Shown: positions 35,901-46,200 of the stretch, one piece after another
Position numbering within the stretch: position 1 is the stretch's first letter
How the letters are laid out: every line of letters starts with the position of its first letter
Assembly (NCBI RefSeq): GCF_015221875.1
Contig: NZ_JACYGY010000001.1
Location: 2,954,501-3,018,500, forward strand
Source: Dyadobacter subterraneus
GTDB lineage: Bacteria > Bacteroidota > Bacteroidia > Cytophagales > Spirosomataceae
DNA: 64,000 bases
Reading direction: 5' to 3'
Made by a program: the position numbers and the translations under genes
The notes under the pieces: model-generated
What the model saw: only the letters and a program-made list of their open reading frames with translations
Told to the model about the DNA's origin: nothing
The model's database searches: none

Positions 35901-36098
35901 GGAGGTTCCTTTGAGGATCACACTGGCACCCGGAAGCGTCTCGCCATTTTCTGCGGTGATAAGTCCTTTAACTGTAAATGTCTGTCCATAGGAGAAAAAA
36001 GATAGCATTGGGATCAGCACCAACAACAGCGCAACCGATCTGATTTTTCCGTAAGACAGCTGAAAAAAGACAGCATGTTTATGAAAAGGTTTTTTCAT
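32976..36098 (-). CDS. SusC/RagA-family TonB-dependent outer-membrane transporter
   Basis: A 1040-residue SusC protein. A signal peptide (ending FFSYGQ) is followed by a CarboxypepD_reg-like domain (about 42-120) and the plug start LNEVVVVGYGTQ. The plug motifs ISILKDASAAVYGSRAANGV and LVTTKRG and a 22-strand-type barrel ending LNLGLSIKF follow. The C-terminal Phe is typical of outer-membrane proteins. It forms a pair with SusD and is transcribed from the promoter between its start and the upstream HTCS gene terminator. Confidence 0.93.
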   Translation of the reverse strand: MKKPFHKHAVFFQLSYGKIRSVALLLVLIPMLSFFSYGQTFTVKGLITAENGETLPGASVILKGTSTGTTTDVDGKYSINLADGNGTLVFTYIGYVAQEVAVANKSQLDIKLVANDKTLNEVVVVGYGTQKKATLTGSVSEVKGADIVKSPQPNVSNSLAGRFSGFVANNRGGEPGYDGSSYTIRGFASTGNNDVLIVVDGIPGQVGGLDRLDPNDIESISILKDASAAVYGSRAANGVILVTTKRGTTGKPVISYSFNQGFSSPTRLPKLADAATYATILNEIDYYNNPSGGMNQYYSADEIEKFRNGSDPINYPNTDWQKVALKNFALQNQHNLSVNGGTENVKYYVSLGTIYQDGLYRSGATKYKQYNFRSNIDANITKDFKVSLGLSGRQENRNFPISSAENTFRSIYRAYPTLIAQFPNGYYSTGVENSNPAVLGTDIGGTSSNPTSIFNGILRASYNLPFIDGLSVDGFYSVDKSFNFTKTFSTPYTLYNYNKATDTYSQVVTGGSAGKASLAQKQINLTNITQNIKLTYLKHLGKHNINTFVAYEQNKRNELTFEASRINYPTVSTPELSQGGAAATDKNNSGSSYNFTRKSFIGRFAYDFDEKYLAEIQARVDGSSIFPKGNQYGFFPSISAGYRISQEDWFKNSVTFINDLKIRASYGSLGNDNVGQFQFYNNYSFNNQYVLGSSVITPGIDLTKLANPNITWETSKKMDIGLNAVFLKNFNIEVIYFSQKRSDILAARNASIPNTSGIVNPYGSGALVPDENLGKVNNRGFEATLGYNHAGTFRYNISGNITYAKSKIIFKDEAPGALDYQRETGGPLYTYLVYKTAGIYRTQADLDQYPHLQGAQVGDLILEDYNKDGKITADDKVRTDYGNVPLLTYGVVLNGGYKAFDLSVVFSGQAMASQYVLPESGQVGNFYSSWANNRWSPTNPEGSYPRADTRASSSINGGLNQNDFWLNNAAFVRLKNVELGYTLPKSALSKIKIQSLRIYASGFNLFTLTGVKDYDPEGSQGSGQFYPQQRILNLGLSIKF

Positions 36099-36320
36099 GA
36101 ATAAATAAATTGATAGGTAAATAATTGGCTTGGAGATCAGAAATAAATTTTGCGGGCTGGCTTCTGTTTTCTAACAAGACAGGCTTAAATCACCTTAATC
36201 TTGGAATAATAATAGCAGGCTTTCAGCTGGTCCGGTTTTATAAACTGATCAACCAAAAGTAGGATTATTTAAATGTTGCAGACAGGGGACATTTTCACAT
36301 TAAAAGGGGGGTATATCAAT

Positions 36321-36355
36321 AAAAATGCCTGATTTTATTAGAATCAGGCATTTTT
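36321..36355 (-). terminator. terminator of the HTCS gene
   Basis: AAAAATGCCTGATT pairs with AATCAGGCATTTTT, 14 bp, 36 bases beyond the HTCS stop. A/T runs on both flanks allow termination in either direction. Confidence 0.82.
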
Positions 36356-36390
36356 AACTAGACATATTTCAATAAAACGGGCACAATTCG

Positions 36391-39300
36391 TCATTTTGGT
36401 TTGAAAATATCCTTGTTGATCGAATGTTTTTGGTGAAAGGGTTTTCTGTATTTTTTTATATATTCAGAAGGTTTCATCCCAAATAAATGGGTGAACTGCT
36501 GCCTGAAATATTTGATGTCATTGATCCCCACCAGATCGGCTGTTTCCATAATAGTCGTATCTGTACTGATCAGGATTTCCGCCGCCCGTCTTAGTCTTAT
36601 AAACCTGATAAACCCATTGGTCGATTGTCCTGAAATGGATTTGATACGGTTGTATAAGGTCGAGTGGCTCATGCCGATTTCTGATGCCAGTATTTTGATA
36701 TTGAAATCCGGGTTTGTAATGTGGCTTTCCACGATGGCGATGCATCGTTGCAAAAATTCCTTATACTCTGGCGAGATCTTGAAATCACCGGATTGAAGCG
36801 TAATTTCATTATAAAAATACTTTTGAAGATCGTTTCTGTTTTTTAGAACCGATGCGACTTTGGCAACAAGAAGATCTTTATCAAAGGGCTTGCTGATGTA
36901 ATCGTCCGCTCCGCCCTCAATGCCTTTTAATCTGGATTCAGGTGATGAACTTGCGGTTAAAAGCACAACAGGGATATGGCTTACTGCTAGGTCCTGTTTC
37001 ATTTTTAAGCACATTTCTACACCTGACATTCCCCCCATCATTACATCACTGATCACAATATCGGGCGCATGTTTTTTTACCAGCTGTAATCCCTGCTCTC
37101 CGCTTTCTGCCTGGATGAGCTTGTATTTCTCCTGAAATAGGCCAGCTAAATATCTAAGCATTTCTTCATCATCGTCAACGATTACCATGGTTGGTTTTTT
37201 CGCGTTCAGATGTTCAAGAACGGGCCTGGTCTGTTCTGTTTCACTTTCCGTCTCATCAGAAACAAGATTGCCGGGTTCAGTCAATTCTTCAAGAAAGACA
37301 GATAAATGAGCCAAATGATTTGACTGCACCTTACTTATTTTTAACTGTGGATGTTGCTTTGGAAGCTGGATTTTGAAAGCCGTGCCTTCTGAGGGACTGG
37401 ACTGATAGGTGAGCGCGCCAAAATGATTCTGGACAAATGTTTTTGCCAGAAAAAGCCCAATTCCGAACCCTCCTTTTGAAATTGCTCTTTTATCAGGATA
37501 TTGATGGAAGAGCGAGAATATTTTTTCACCCGCATCAGACGGAATGCCTATGCCGGAATCCTGCACCAGGATCTGGATTTGCTCTTCTGTCTCAGAGAGT
37601 GATACCTTAACATTACCGTTTTCGGGCGTAAATTTTATTGCGTTGGAAATCAGGTTGAAAAGTGCGATTTCCAGCTTTTCAATGTCTGCGGTAATTACCA
37701 TGTCTTCGTTTTCGCAAACAAATTCATACCGGATATTCTTCTGTTCAGCCTGATGTAAAAAACATTGAAATACATCACTGATTAACGCTGGCAGGTTATG
37801 AATACCCAGGTTTAGCTCATCCTGCATCTGCTCAGCTTTTCTAAAAAGCAGCAGCTGGTCCACCAGGCTGAGCAGTCTTTTGGCATTACGGTGGATGATA
37901 TTAAGATTTGCAGAATCCTTATTTGATTCATTTTTAAGCAGCTCTCTGACCGGATTGATAATCAGCGTCAGCGGTGTACGGAATTCATGTGAGATATTGG
38001 TAAAATAAGATATTTTACGTTCATTCAGTTCTTTTTCCTTCTGGGTTTCAAAATGTGCGAGCTGAACTTCGTATTTTAACTGCGCCTGCCTGGTTTTGTA
38101 TCTCTGATAATAATAGATCAGCAAGCCGGCTGCTGTCAGATACAGAAAATATGCCCACCAGGTCTGATACCAGGGCGGTAAAATGCTGATGTAAATACTG
38201 CTATAATCTTCAAACCAGACGCCATCCTGATTTGCCGATTTTACTTTAAATACGTAATCGCCGGCCGGCAGATACCTGTAAGTGGCCGTCCGCTCATTTT
38301 GAACAAAATTCCAGTCCTTATCCAGCCCTTCCAGTTTGTATGCAAACTGGCTTTTTTCCGGATAAGCATAGTTCAAAGCCGCATACTGAATTGAAAAAAC
38401 GGACTGGTGCGGTTCCAGTGTAATTTTAGTTTTGTTGCTAATGGGCTCACTAAGAATCACCTTTCCATTTTGCCTGCTTCCGATCTCTACTTTTTTTCCG
38501 AATAACTGAATGCCCGTTATCAGTACTGTTGGTTTGTATTTTGAGGTAAGGATTTGTTTGGGATAAAACAAATTCCATCCTTCGGTGCCTCCAAAACATA
38601 TATAGCCTTCTTTGGGATTGTAAAGTACCGAGCCCGGATTGAACTGGCCCGACTGAAGGCCACTACTTCGGTCAAAATTCTCAATTTTATTATTTGAGAG
38701 GTTAATTCGCGAAAGGCCTCTGTTGGTACTGACCCATATGCTATTGGTACTCTCGGGTTGAATGGAATTGATCACGTTGCTTGCCAGCCCATTTTTTTCT
38801 GAATATAGTCTAAGAGTTTTCTTTTTTGTGTCATATAATAAAAGCCCGTTTCCTTCCGAACCAATCAGCAGTCTGCCCCGGTCATCCAGATAAAGTGAGA
38901 ATACGATACGGTTGGAAATGTGAAAGCCCTGACGCGAATTGTTAAAAAACTGGGTGAAACGTATTGTTTTTGTATCCAGATAATTCAGACCGCCGCCGTA
39001 AGTGCCTATCCATAAGTTTCCTTTTTCATCTTCTGTAATCGCCCGGATATCGTTAGAATTTATGCTGCTGTTCGAGGGGATGAATTGCGTAAAAACGCTT
39101 TTCTCCCGGTCGAAGCGTGTCAGCCCGCCGCCATTTGTACCCACCCAAAGTGTTTTTTTGGAATCTTCGAAAATTACCCGGACGTCATTACAAGGAATAC
39201 TTTCTGGGTTTTTGGGATCATTAGCAAATTGTATGAATGAGTCAGTTGCTGGATCATATTGAAAAAGACCTTTTGAATAAGTCCCGAACCACAGGATGCC

Positions 39301-40608
39301 TCCGCTATCCTTGTATGCCGAAATGATTGCCCCATCCTTGATGCTTCCCTGCTTGCCATCAGCACTATAATGTTTAATAACCTGGCCGGAAGATCTGGTT
39401 TTATAAATGCCGTCACCGTCGGTCCCAAGCCAAAGATTTCCTTCATTGTCCAGGCACATGCCGTAATATCTAAGGTACGTTTCCGCACGGCTGTCAATGA
39501 TTTTCTTTTCGAAAAGACGGAATTTTTCAGGAATGCTTCCGATCAGATACACACCCTCTCCATAAGTTCCCAGCCAGATATTATGGTCCTTATCCATATA
39601 CAGGGACTGCACAGATCTTTGGGTAATGCCCTGGTTACGGGTATTTGTAACCTGTTCAAACGAAAAATTTTCAGGGTCTAAGTTTTTCGCAGCTTCAAGA
39701 TCCAGGGAATAAACGCCACCGTCCTGCACACCTACAAGCAATTTGTTCTCCTGATTCTCAACCAGCGATAGATAAATGTTGCTGTTGTGAAAGGTGCTGA
39801 CGCGTAGTGTATAGAATTTTTTGTTATCTCTTTTAAACAAGAAAAGCCCTTTTGAAGAAGCGATCCAAATATTATGGGCATGATCTTCATAAATCTTATT
39901 GATGCGGGCTTTGGGAAGAGCACTGATGTCAATGCCGGATTTTTTGAGTGTCCTGTTTTTATCAATTTCAAAAACCTCAATACCCGTGTCCCTTGTTCCC
40001 AGCCAAAGAAGACCTTTTGAATCTTCCAGAACGCTTAGGACCGAATTTGTCATCAGACCCGGGAGCGTTTTCTGATCGTGATATTTAAAAACTTTACTGC
40101 TCCTATGGAATGAGGCAAATCCGGAGCCATTAAGTGACAGCCATAAATCGCCGTTTTTGGCCTGAGAAATATCCGTTACATCGTCAGCGCTCCCATGTTT
40201 TTGCAGGGAAGGAATATGACGGACAAAGTTTTCTTTTGAGGCGACAAATTCATTTAAGCCACTTCGCGAACTGGCCCAGATTACACCGTCCCGATCCTTG
40301 AATATCGATTTGACATAATTGCCCGAAATACTGGATTTATCTTCGGGATTATGCTTGAAAACTTTGAATGAGTAACCGTCAAACCTATTCAGTCCGTCCC
40401 CGGTCGCAAACCATAAAAAGCCTTTGTCATCCTGGGCGATGCTGTTAACTACACCAAACGACAACCCGTTTTGAATGGAATATCTGGTTACCCGGCCAAC
40501 GCCCTGCCCATGAAGCAAACAAGGTGAAGAGAAGGTCAGTAAGAAAAAAGTTATGACTATTAGCGTTCCCGGGAATCTGTTCTGCACGTTCCATTTTCTG
40601 TTTATCAT
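36391..40608 (-). CDS. hybrid two-component system sensor/AraC regulator (HTCS)
   Basis: A 1405-residue one-protein signalling system. After a signal peptide comes a periplasmic two-propeller sensor of Reg_prop repeats (about 45-730), then a Y_Y_Y domain and one membrane helix (about 818-840). The kinase has His874 (NISHEFRTPLTL) and ATPase boxes. A receiver domain has Asp1188 (ISDVMMGG). A C-terminal AraC HTH occupies about 1285-1395. It senses oligosaccharide in the periplasm and activates the SusC/SusD/GH30 genes directly downstream. Confidence 0.93.
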   Translation of the reverse strand: MINRKWNVQNRFPGTLIVITFFLLTFSSPCLLHGQGVGRVTRYSIQNGLSFGVVNSIAQDDKGFLWFATGDGLNRFDGYSFKVFKHNPEDKSSISGNYVKSIFKDRDGVIWASSRSGLNEFVASKENFVRHIPSLQKHGSADDVTDISQAKNGDLWLSLNGSGFASFHRSSKVFKYHDQKTLPGLMTNSVLSVLEDSKGLLWLGTRDTGIEVFEIDKNRTLKKSGIDISALPKARINKIYEDHAHNIWIASSKGLFLFKRDNKKFYTLRVSTFHNSNIYLSLVENQENKLLVGVQDGGVYSLDLEAAKNLDPENFSFEQVTNTRNQGITQRSVQSLYMDKDHNIWLGTYGEGVYLIGSIPEKFRLFEKKIIDSRAETYLRYYGMCLDNEGNLWLGTDGDGIYKTRSSGQVIKHYSADGKQGSIKDGAIISAYKDSGGILWFGTYSKGLFQYDPATDSFIQFANDPKNPESIPCNDVRVIFEDSKKTLWVGTNGGGLTRFDREKSVFTQFIPSNSSINSNDIRAITEDEKGNLWIGTYGGGLNYLDTKTIRFTQFFNNSRQGFHISNRIVFSLYLDDRGRLLIGSEGNGLLLYDTKKKTLRLYSEKNGLASNVINSIQPESTNSIWVSTNRGLSRINLSNNKIENFDRSSGLQSGQFNPGSVLYNPKEGYICFGGTEGWNLFYPKQILTSKYKPTVLITGIQLFGKKVEIGSRQNGKVILSEPISNKTKITLEPHQSVFSIQYAALNYAYPEKSQFAYKLEGLDKDWNFVQNERTATYRYLPAGDYVFKVKSANQDGVWFEDYSSIYISILPPWYQTWWAYFLYLTAAGLLIYYYQRYKTRQAQLKYEVQLAHFETQKEKELNERKISYFTNISHEFRTPLTLIINPVRELLKNESNKDSANLNIIHRNAKRLLSLVDQLLLFRKAEQMQDELNLGIHNLPALISDVFQCFLHQAEQKNIRYEFVCENEDMVITADIEKLEIALFNLISNAIKFTPENGNVKVSLSETEEQIQILVQDSGIGIPSDAGEKIFSLFHQYPDKRAISKGGFGIGLFLAKTFVQNHFGALTYQSSPSEGTAFKIQLPKQHPQLKISKVQSNHLAHLSVFLEELTEPGNLVSDETESETEQTRPVLEHLNAKKPTMVIVDDDEEMLRYLAGLFQEKYKLIQAESGEQGLQLVKKHAPDIVISDVMMGGMSGVEMCLKMKQDLAVSHIPVVLLTASSSPESRLKGIEGGADDYISKPFDKDLLVAKVASVLKNRNDLQKYFYNEITLQSGDFKISPEYKEFLQRCIAIVESHITNPDFNIKILASEIGMSHSTLYNRIKSISGQSTNGFIRFIRLRRAAEILISTDTTIMETADLVGINDIKYFRQQFTHLFGMKPSEYIKKYRKPFHQKHSINKDIFKPK

Positions 40609-40965
40609 TCTTCCCGATCGTCAATAAATAGTCTTAGTTTTTCAGTCGTTGCCGTTTTAACGAAAAGATGCTTGTATATTTAACAAATTTTTAAATTTAT
40701 TTTGGTAAAAATACTTTCACCGAAATTTTCTAGAATGCGGACTGGCCGTTTGATTTTTTTTGAAAAAAATCAAAAATACGCTTTTGGATAAAGAAACAAC
40801 AATTTTAATCGTCGCAATGGAGATTAGCAGTATTAGAAAGCAGTTTTTTTTGATAGGTCCCAAAGCACCTTTTTCGTATAGCGTCCAGCGAATACAAAGA
40901 ATGCCATAAACATTGGCATGAGATTTTTTACATGATAGTATTACGCTATCTAAATCAAAAATGTT
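40609..40965. other. intergenic region upstream of the HTCS gene
   Basis: About 360 bases holding the divergent promoters of the HTCS gene and the small protein at 40966. A palindrome of T7/A7 type (TGATTTTTTT with AAAAAAATCA) lies at 40751-40772. Otherwise nothing recognisable. Confidence 0.45.
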
Positions 40966-41166
40966 ATGCAAAATCATGAAGATAAAGTAAGAAAAGTAGA
41001 AAATAGCAATGAAGCTGACGAAGAAGATCCGAATGCAACATTAGGAAAAGCTGGATCAGAAGAAACGGGATCTCTTCCTAACGATCCGGCAGAAAATGCA
41101 AAAAAGACGTCGCCCGAGCAGGATGCTGGCAAAAAAGAAGACACCAGATTATCAGCAGGCAATTAA
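40966..41166 (+). CDS. small acidic low-complexity protein
   Basis: A 66-residue, strongly hydrophilic protein rich in E, D, K, N and S (EDKVRKVENSNEADEEDPN). It has almost no hydrophobic residues and is predicted to be disordered. There is no signal peptide. Small proteins of this kind are frequent in Cytophagales and are not assigned a function. Codon use is normal and there is a good terminator downstream, which supports it being real. No relation to its neighbours is visible. Confidence 0.5.
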   Translation: MQNHEDKVRKVENSNEADEEDPNATLGKAGSEETGSLPNDPAENAKKTSPEQDAGKKEDTRLSAGN

Positions 41167-41507
41167 GCCGTTACAATAGTACAACTTAATAAAACTTTTT
41201 GTTATCACACCAGTCGCCTGCAAAAGCTTTACATATTGGAATTACAGATAACAGCAAATCTTTATCGAAGTTAATAAACGGGCGTTACTGTTAAGTACAA
41301 GAATTACATCATTTTCCCACATTGAGATTTCTCAATGTGGGAAAATGTTTTTTACCATCACCATTTAAAGGAAGCACTAAAATTAGGGCTGGCTTTCTGT
41401 TATATTTTAAATTGACAAACTAATTCCTAAGATTACTCCTCCACGCCAACGGAATTTATCGCATTCATTCATCCCACTAAAAAGATCATTGGGAACTAAG
41501 CAACCAC
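41167..41507. other. intergenic stretch with one terminator
   Basis: 340 bases with no gene. The hairpin at 41311-41353 is the only clear element; the rest upstream of 41508 should contain the promoter of the GNAT/nitrilase gene. Confidence 0.5.
41311..41353 (+). terminator. strong terminator hairpin
   Basis: ATTTTCCCACATTGAG pairs exactly with CTCAATGTGGGAAAAT (16 bp) around a four-base loop, then GTTTTTT. It is about 145 bases beyond the small acidic gene. Confidence 0.85.
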
Positions 41508-43100
41508 ATGGAAACTAATAAAGACACAAAATCGATTGAGAATATTGAATTGGTATTTCTTAAACCAGAAGATTATCAGGAAATTAAAGAAATGATGATT
41601 GAGACCTATTCGAATATGCCAAACGCCTATTGGAAAGAACATCACATCAAAACACTGATCTCCATTTTTCACGAAGGGCAGGTGGGCATAAGAGTAGATA
41701 ATGAGCTGGCAGGGTGTGCATTGTCAATTATCGTTGACTATGACAAAGTAGATTCCAAACATACCTATAGAGAAATTACCGGCAATTATAGCTTTAAAAC
41801 TCACACCAGCAAAGGAGATATTTTATATGGAATTGATGTTTTTATACGGCCGAAGTTTAGAGGTTTAAGGTTGGGAAGACGTTTATACGATTATAGAAAA
41901 GAGCTCTGTGAAAGATTAAATCTTAAAGGGATTGTATTTGGCGGCCGGATTCCTAATTACCATCAATATTCCGATGTCATCTCGCCAAAGGAGTACATTG
42001 ACAAGGTAAAAAATAAAGACATACATGACCCTGTGTTAAATTTCCAATTGTCTAATGACTTTCACCCTGCAAGAATACTTCAAGGATATCTGGAAGGAGA
42101 TAAAGACTCTAATGAATATGCCGTACTGCTTGAGTGGGATAATGTTTACTATGAGAAAAGTTCAGATCAGGCTGCTTTTAAGAAATCAATCATTAGGTTG
42201 GGTTTGATACAATGGCAGATGAGGCTGTACAATGACTTTAATGAATTGATGCAGCAGGTAGAATATTTCGTGGATGCAGTATCGGGTTACCGGTGTGATT
42301 TTGCCTTATTTCCTGAGTTTTTCAATGCGCCATTGATGTCGGATTATAATCATCTGGCTGAACCGGTTGCGATAAGAAAATTAGCAGAATATACTGATCG
42401 GATTGTCAGCCGGTTTTCGGAGCTTGCCATTTCATACAATATAAATATTATCACTGGAAGTATGCCGGAGGTAGTTGACAACAGTCTCTACAATGTTGGA
42501 TACCTTTGTAAAAGGGACGGAGGCATCGAACGGTTCGAAAAGCTGCATGTAACGCCGGATGAGGCAAAGGTATGGGGTATGCAAGGAGGAAGCACAATAA
42601 AAACCTTTGACACGGACTGTGGCAAAATAGGTATTCTAATCTGCTATGATGTTGAATTCCCTGAGTTAAGTCGCATATTGGCCGATGAGGGAATGAATAT
42701 ATTGTTTGTACCATTTCTGACGGATACCCAAAATGGCTACTCCAGGGTAAGAAATTGTGCTCAGGCAAGAGCTATTGAAAATGAATGTTATGTTGCGATT
42801 GCCGGAAGTGTTGGGAATTTGCCCAAAGTTCATAATATGGATATTCAATATGCGCAGTCCATGGTTTTTACCCCTTGCGATTTTTCATTTCCTACAAATG
42901 GAATAAAAGCCGAAGCAACCCCAAACACGGAGATGATTTTAATTGCCGAAGTTGACATTGATAGTCTGCGTGAATTAAATCAATTTGGAAGTGTCCGGAA
43001 TTTGAAAGACAGAAGAACTGATATCTATTCGATCATTCGCAATCAGACCAGTGAATCATCAGGTGCTAATATCCCGGTACATAAAGTGTTAAATCATTAG
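41508..43100 (+). CDS. GNAT acetyltransferase / carbon-nitrogen hydrolase fusion
   Basis: A 530-residue two-domain cytoplasmic enzyme. Residues about 15-215 form a GNAT N-acetyltransferase, with the acetyl-CoA loop in RGLRLGRRLYDYR. Residues about 228-520 form a nitrilase-superfamily amidohydrolase with the Glu-Lys-Cys triad Glu270 (FPEFFN), Lys345 (FEKLHVTP) and Cys379 (LICYDVEFPE). This fusion, known for example from Bacillus YhcX-type proteins, is widespread, but its substrate is not established. It sits alone between two PULs. Confidence 0.9.
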   Translation: METNKDTKSIENIELVFLKPEDYQEIKEMMIETYSNMPNAYWKEHHIKTLISIFHEGQVGIRVDNELAGCALSIIVDYDKVDSKHTYREITGNYSFKTHTSKGDILYGIDVFIRPKFRGLRLGRRLYDYRKELCERLNLKGIVFGGRIPNYHQYSDVISPKEYIDKVKNKDIHDPVLNFQLSNDFHPARILQGYLEGDKDSNEYAVLLEWDNVYYEKSSDQAAFKKSIIRLGLIQWQMRLYNDFNELMQQVEYFVDAVSGYRCDFALFPEFFNAPLMSDYNHLAEPVAIRKLAEYTDRIVSRFSELAISYNINIITGSMPEVVDNSLYNVGYLCKRDGGIERFEKLHVTPDEAKVWGMQGGSTIKTFDTDCGKIGILICYDVEFPELSRILADEGMNILFVPFLTDTQNGYSRVRNCAQARAIENECYVAIAGSVGNLPKVHNMDIQYAQSMVFTPCDFSFPTNGIKAEATPNTEMILIAEVDIDSLRELNQFGSVRNLKDRRTDIYSIIRNQTSESSGANIPVHKVLNH

Positions 43101-43140
43101 ATTTGTTTAAAAAGCCCTTTGGCCTTGTACTAAATTGATA

Positions 43141-43187
43141 AATCAGACAGCCCGGAGTTGACCCACTCCTGGCTGTCTGATTTTTAA
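43141..43187 (+). terminator. terminator after the GNAT/nitrilase gene
   Basis: A long stem (AATCAGACAGCC with GGCTGTCTGATT) has an inner GGAGT/ACTCC pairing and is followed by TTT. Confidence 0.82.
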
Positions 43188-43267
43188 ATATCACCGTTGG
43201 TTTTAATTATTTAAGATCCGTGGTGTCTGCTCAGAGTTATTAATAAAAATAGAAATCTGATCCTTTG

Positions 43268-46200
43268 TTATTTTGGGTGATGCGTTTTCCTTTTTACTAC
43301 TTTATATTCGGTTGGAAGCATATTGAACTTGGCTTTAAATGATTTGGCAAAATAATTGGGAGCCGTAAAACCGGTCATGTAAGATATTTGCGAAATACTA
43401 AGATCGCTGTTTTCGAGCAACAACGCTGCTTTTTCAAGTTTGATAGAACGTATGAATTCAATGGGCGTCTGGCCGCTCATTTCAAGAACCCTGGTGTAAA
43501 GGGTCCCTCGGCTCATGCCGACATGTTTGCTCAGATTTTCAACGCTAAGCTGAGCGGTGTGCAGATTGTCTTCAATGTAAGAGAGCATATCTTTGAGCAA
43601 TTTTTCCTGACTTGATTCCATTTGTAGCGGCTCGTCAGAAACTCTGATTTGCCTGGAATAAACGCCTTTCAAAAGCCTGTTTAACAATATCAGATTATTT
43701 ATTTTGGCGTTCAAAATTTCGAAATTGAACGGTTTTGTCAGATAATCGTTAGCTCCTGAATTAAGCCCTTCAAGCTGCTGCTGCTCGCCATTGGATGCAG
43801 TAAGTAATATGATAGGAATGTGTTTCGTTCTTTTGTCTGCTTTAATCTTTTGGCTTAAAGTAATTCCGTCCATTTCCGGCATGGCAATATCACTGACGAT
43901 CAACTCGGGGTGGTGACTCAACGTTTTTTGCCATCCTTCTTTTCCATTATTTGCTTCTACGACATGATAAAAAGGCATAAGGCTTTCTTTCAGATAGTGC
44001 CTGAATTCTTCGTTGTCTTCAATGATCAATACACTGGACGGATCATCAAGATTTGATTTTTCCTTTTTGTTAATAACCATGTCCTCATTGGCAGAAGGCA
44101 AAAGGAGCCTATCGGAGCCCGATTGCCCGGCCGGTGAAAGCGGTATTAAATTGGTTACCACTGGTAGCCGAACCGTAAAGGTACTGCCCAGGCCTGGCTG
44201 GCTTTTTACCGTGATCGTTCCCTGGTGCAGCTGAACAAACTCACGCACGATTGAAAGCCCGATACCACTTCCCTGATTCAGGATCGACAGATCTGTGTCA
44301 TCCTGGAAAAACCTTTCAAATATTTTTTCATGGTTAGCTTCCGTAATACCTACTCCGGTGTCTTTTACCAAAATGGTGAGCCAGGAATTGCCATCAGCGG
44401 AATTTTGCTGGCAAATGCCCAGTTCTACTTCTCCACCCTTAGGTGTGAATTTAAATGCGTTAGACAGCAAATTGAAAAGTATCCGTTCCAGTTTTTCCGC
44501 GTCAAAATCCATATACAGCTGGGCAGTATCGCTTTCAATGTTGAACTGAATGCCTTTTCTGAATGAAAGGTCGCTGAACTGTTCACAGGTATCCTTGATA
44601 AACAGGATGGCATCCCTGGTTTCCAAATTGAGTTTTACCTCCTGCTGCTGCATATTTTTAATATCCAGAAGCTGGTCAACAAGGTTGAGCAGTCTTTTGG
44701 CATTTCTTTTAATCGCTAAGACCGGTGCGTTTAATTCGGTTGCTTTTGTTTTGATCAATAAATTTTCAGTAGGTGCAAGAATCAGAGATATCGGCGTTCT
44801 GAGTTCATGACTCAGATTGGTAAGAAACTTTATTTTTTGCCTGTCCAGTTCTTTTGCCTGTTCAGCTTCTGCTTGTTTTTGTTGCTCCCTAAATTCCCTT
44901 TGAAGTTTTTGGATTCCCCGGCGGCGCATTGCAAATACAATAGCAATTGGAGTCAACAGATAAAAAATATATGCATAAATGGTAAGATAAAAGGGCGGTT
45001 TTACGTGCACTGATATCGAGGTAGAATCAGGGCCCCAATTGATACCGTCACTGCTGGACTGTACCTCAAATACATAACTTCCAGGGCTTAAATTGGTGTA
45101 GCTGGCAAAATTATTGAGTCCAGTTTCATTCCAGTCGGCTTGCATGCCTATAAGCCTGTGCCGGTAATGCATCTGCCTGGGATTGGTATAATCCAGGGCG
45201 GCATACCCCAGTGAAAAATTCTGTTTGTAATCCAGATTTATCTTTTTGGCCACAGCGATATCAGCATCAATAAAACTGGAATCTGCCGCTGTAATGCTTT
45301 TGTTACCAATACGCAGATCTTTCAGGATGATAGGCGCTATGTTTTTACATGAGGGTAGACTTCGCGTATCAATGTAGTTGAAACCTGCAATGCCACCAAA
45401 AAACAAAATGTTATCAGACGTCCGTATTCCTGAGCCAAGGACAAACGTTTTGTTTTGAATCCCGTTATAAGAACTGTAATTGGTAAATTTTTTATTTTTA
45501 AGATCAAAATAACTGATACCCTGATTAGTACTCACCCAGATTCGGCCCTGAGCGTCTTCAAGAATCTTATTGATCACATTGCTTGCCAGTCCTTCCTTTT
45601 CTCCATACGAAATGAATTTTTTTGAAACGGAATCAAACAGGGCAAGTCCTTCTCCGAATGTGCCAACCCAAATGTTTCCTTTTTTATCTTCCAGGATAGA
45701 TGAGACGATATTGCCGGGAAGATTACTGGATTGTTTATCGAGCAGTATCGATTTTCGTTTGACCGGGTCAAAGACTGCCAGGCCGGTTCCATGCGAGCCT
45801 ATCCAGATTCTTCCCTGGCTGTCCTGTAAAATATCTCTGATATATCCATTGAGGGGAATAATCCGCTGTGAAGCAGGAACTGTCAGGTTGAAATATCTTT
45901 CAAAATGTTTTGTTTCCGGATCAAACAAGTGCACGCCACCACCATTGGTACCTATCCACAACTTGCCGGATCTGTCTTTTTGCAAACAGAAAATTTCGTT
46001 GTTACTCAGACTGGAAGAATCTTTGCCACGTAAGTATTGCTTATGTTGGCCAGTTTTTGGATTAAACTGGAATAAGCCATCCTGAAACGTTCCTATCCAA
46101 AGTTCATTCTCAGCGGTGAATTCGAGTGTCAGAATAGCCAATCCAGATGCGGCATTCCTGTTTTGAGGATTGATCTGAAATTTTTTAAAAAGATTCCTCT

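Noticed and set aside
40751..40772. T7/A7 palindrome as a terminator
   Set aside because: The stem is purely A/T apart from one pair and lies in a divergent promoter region, so termination is unlikely.
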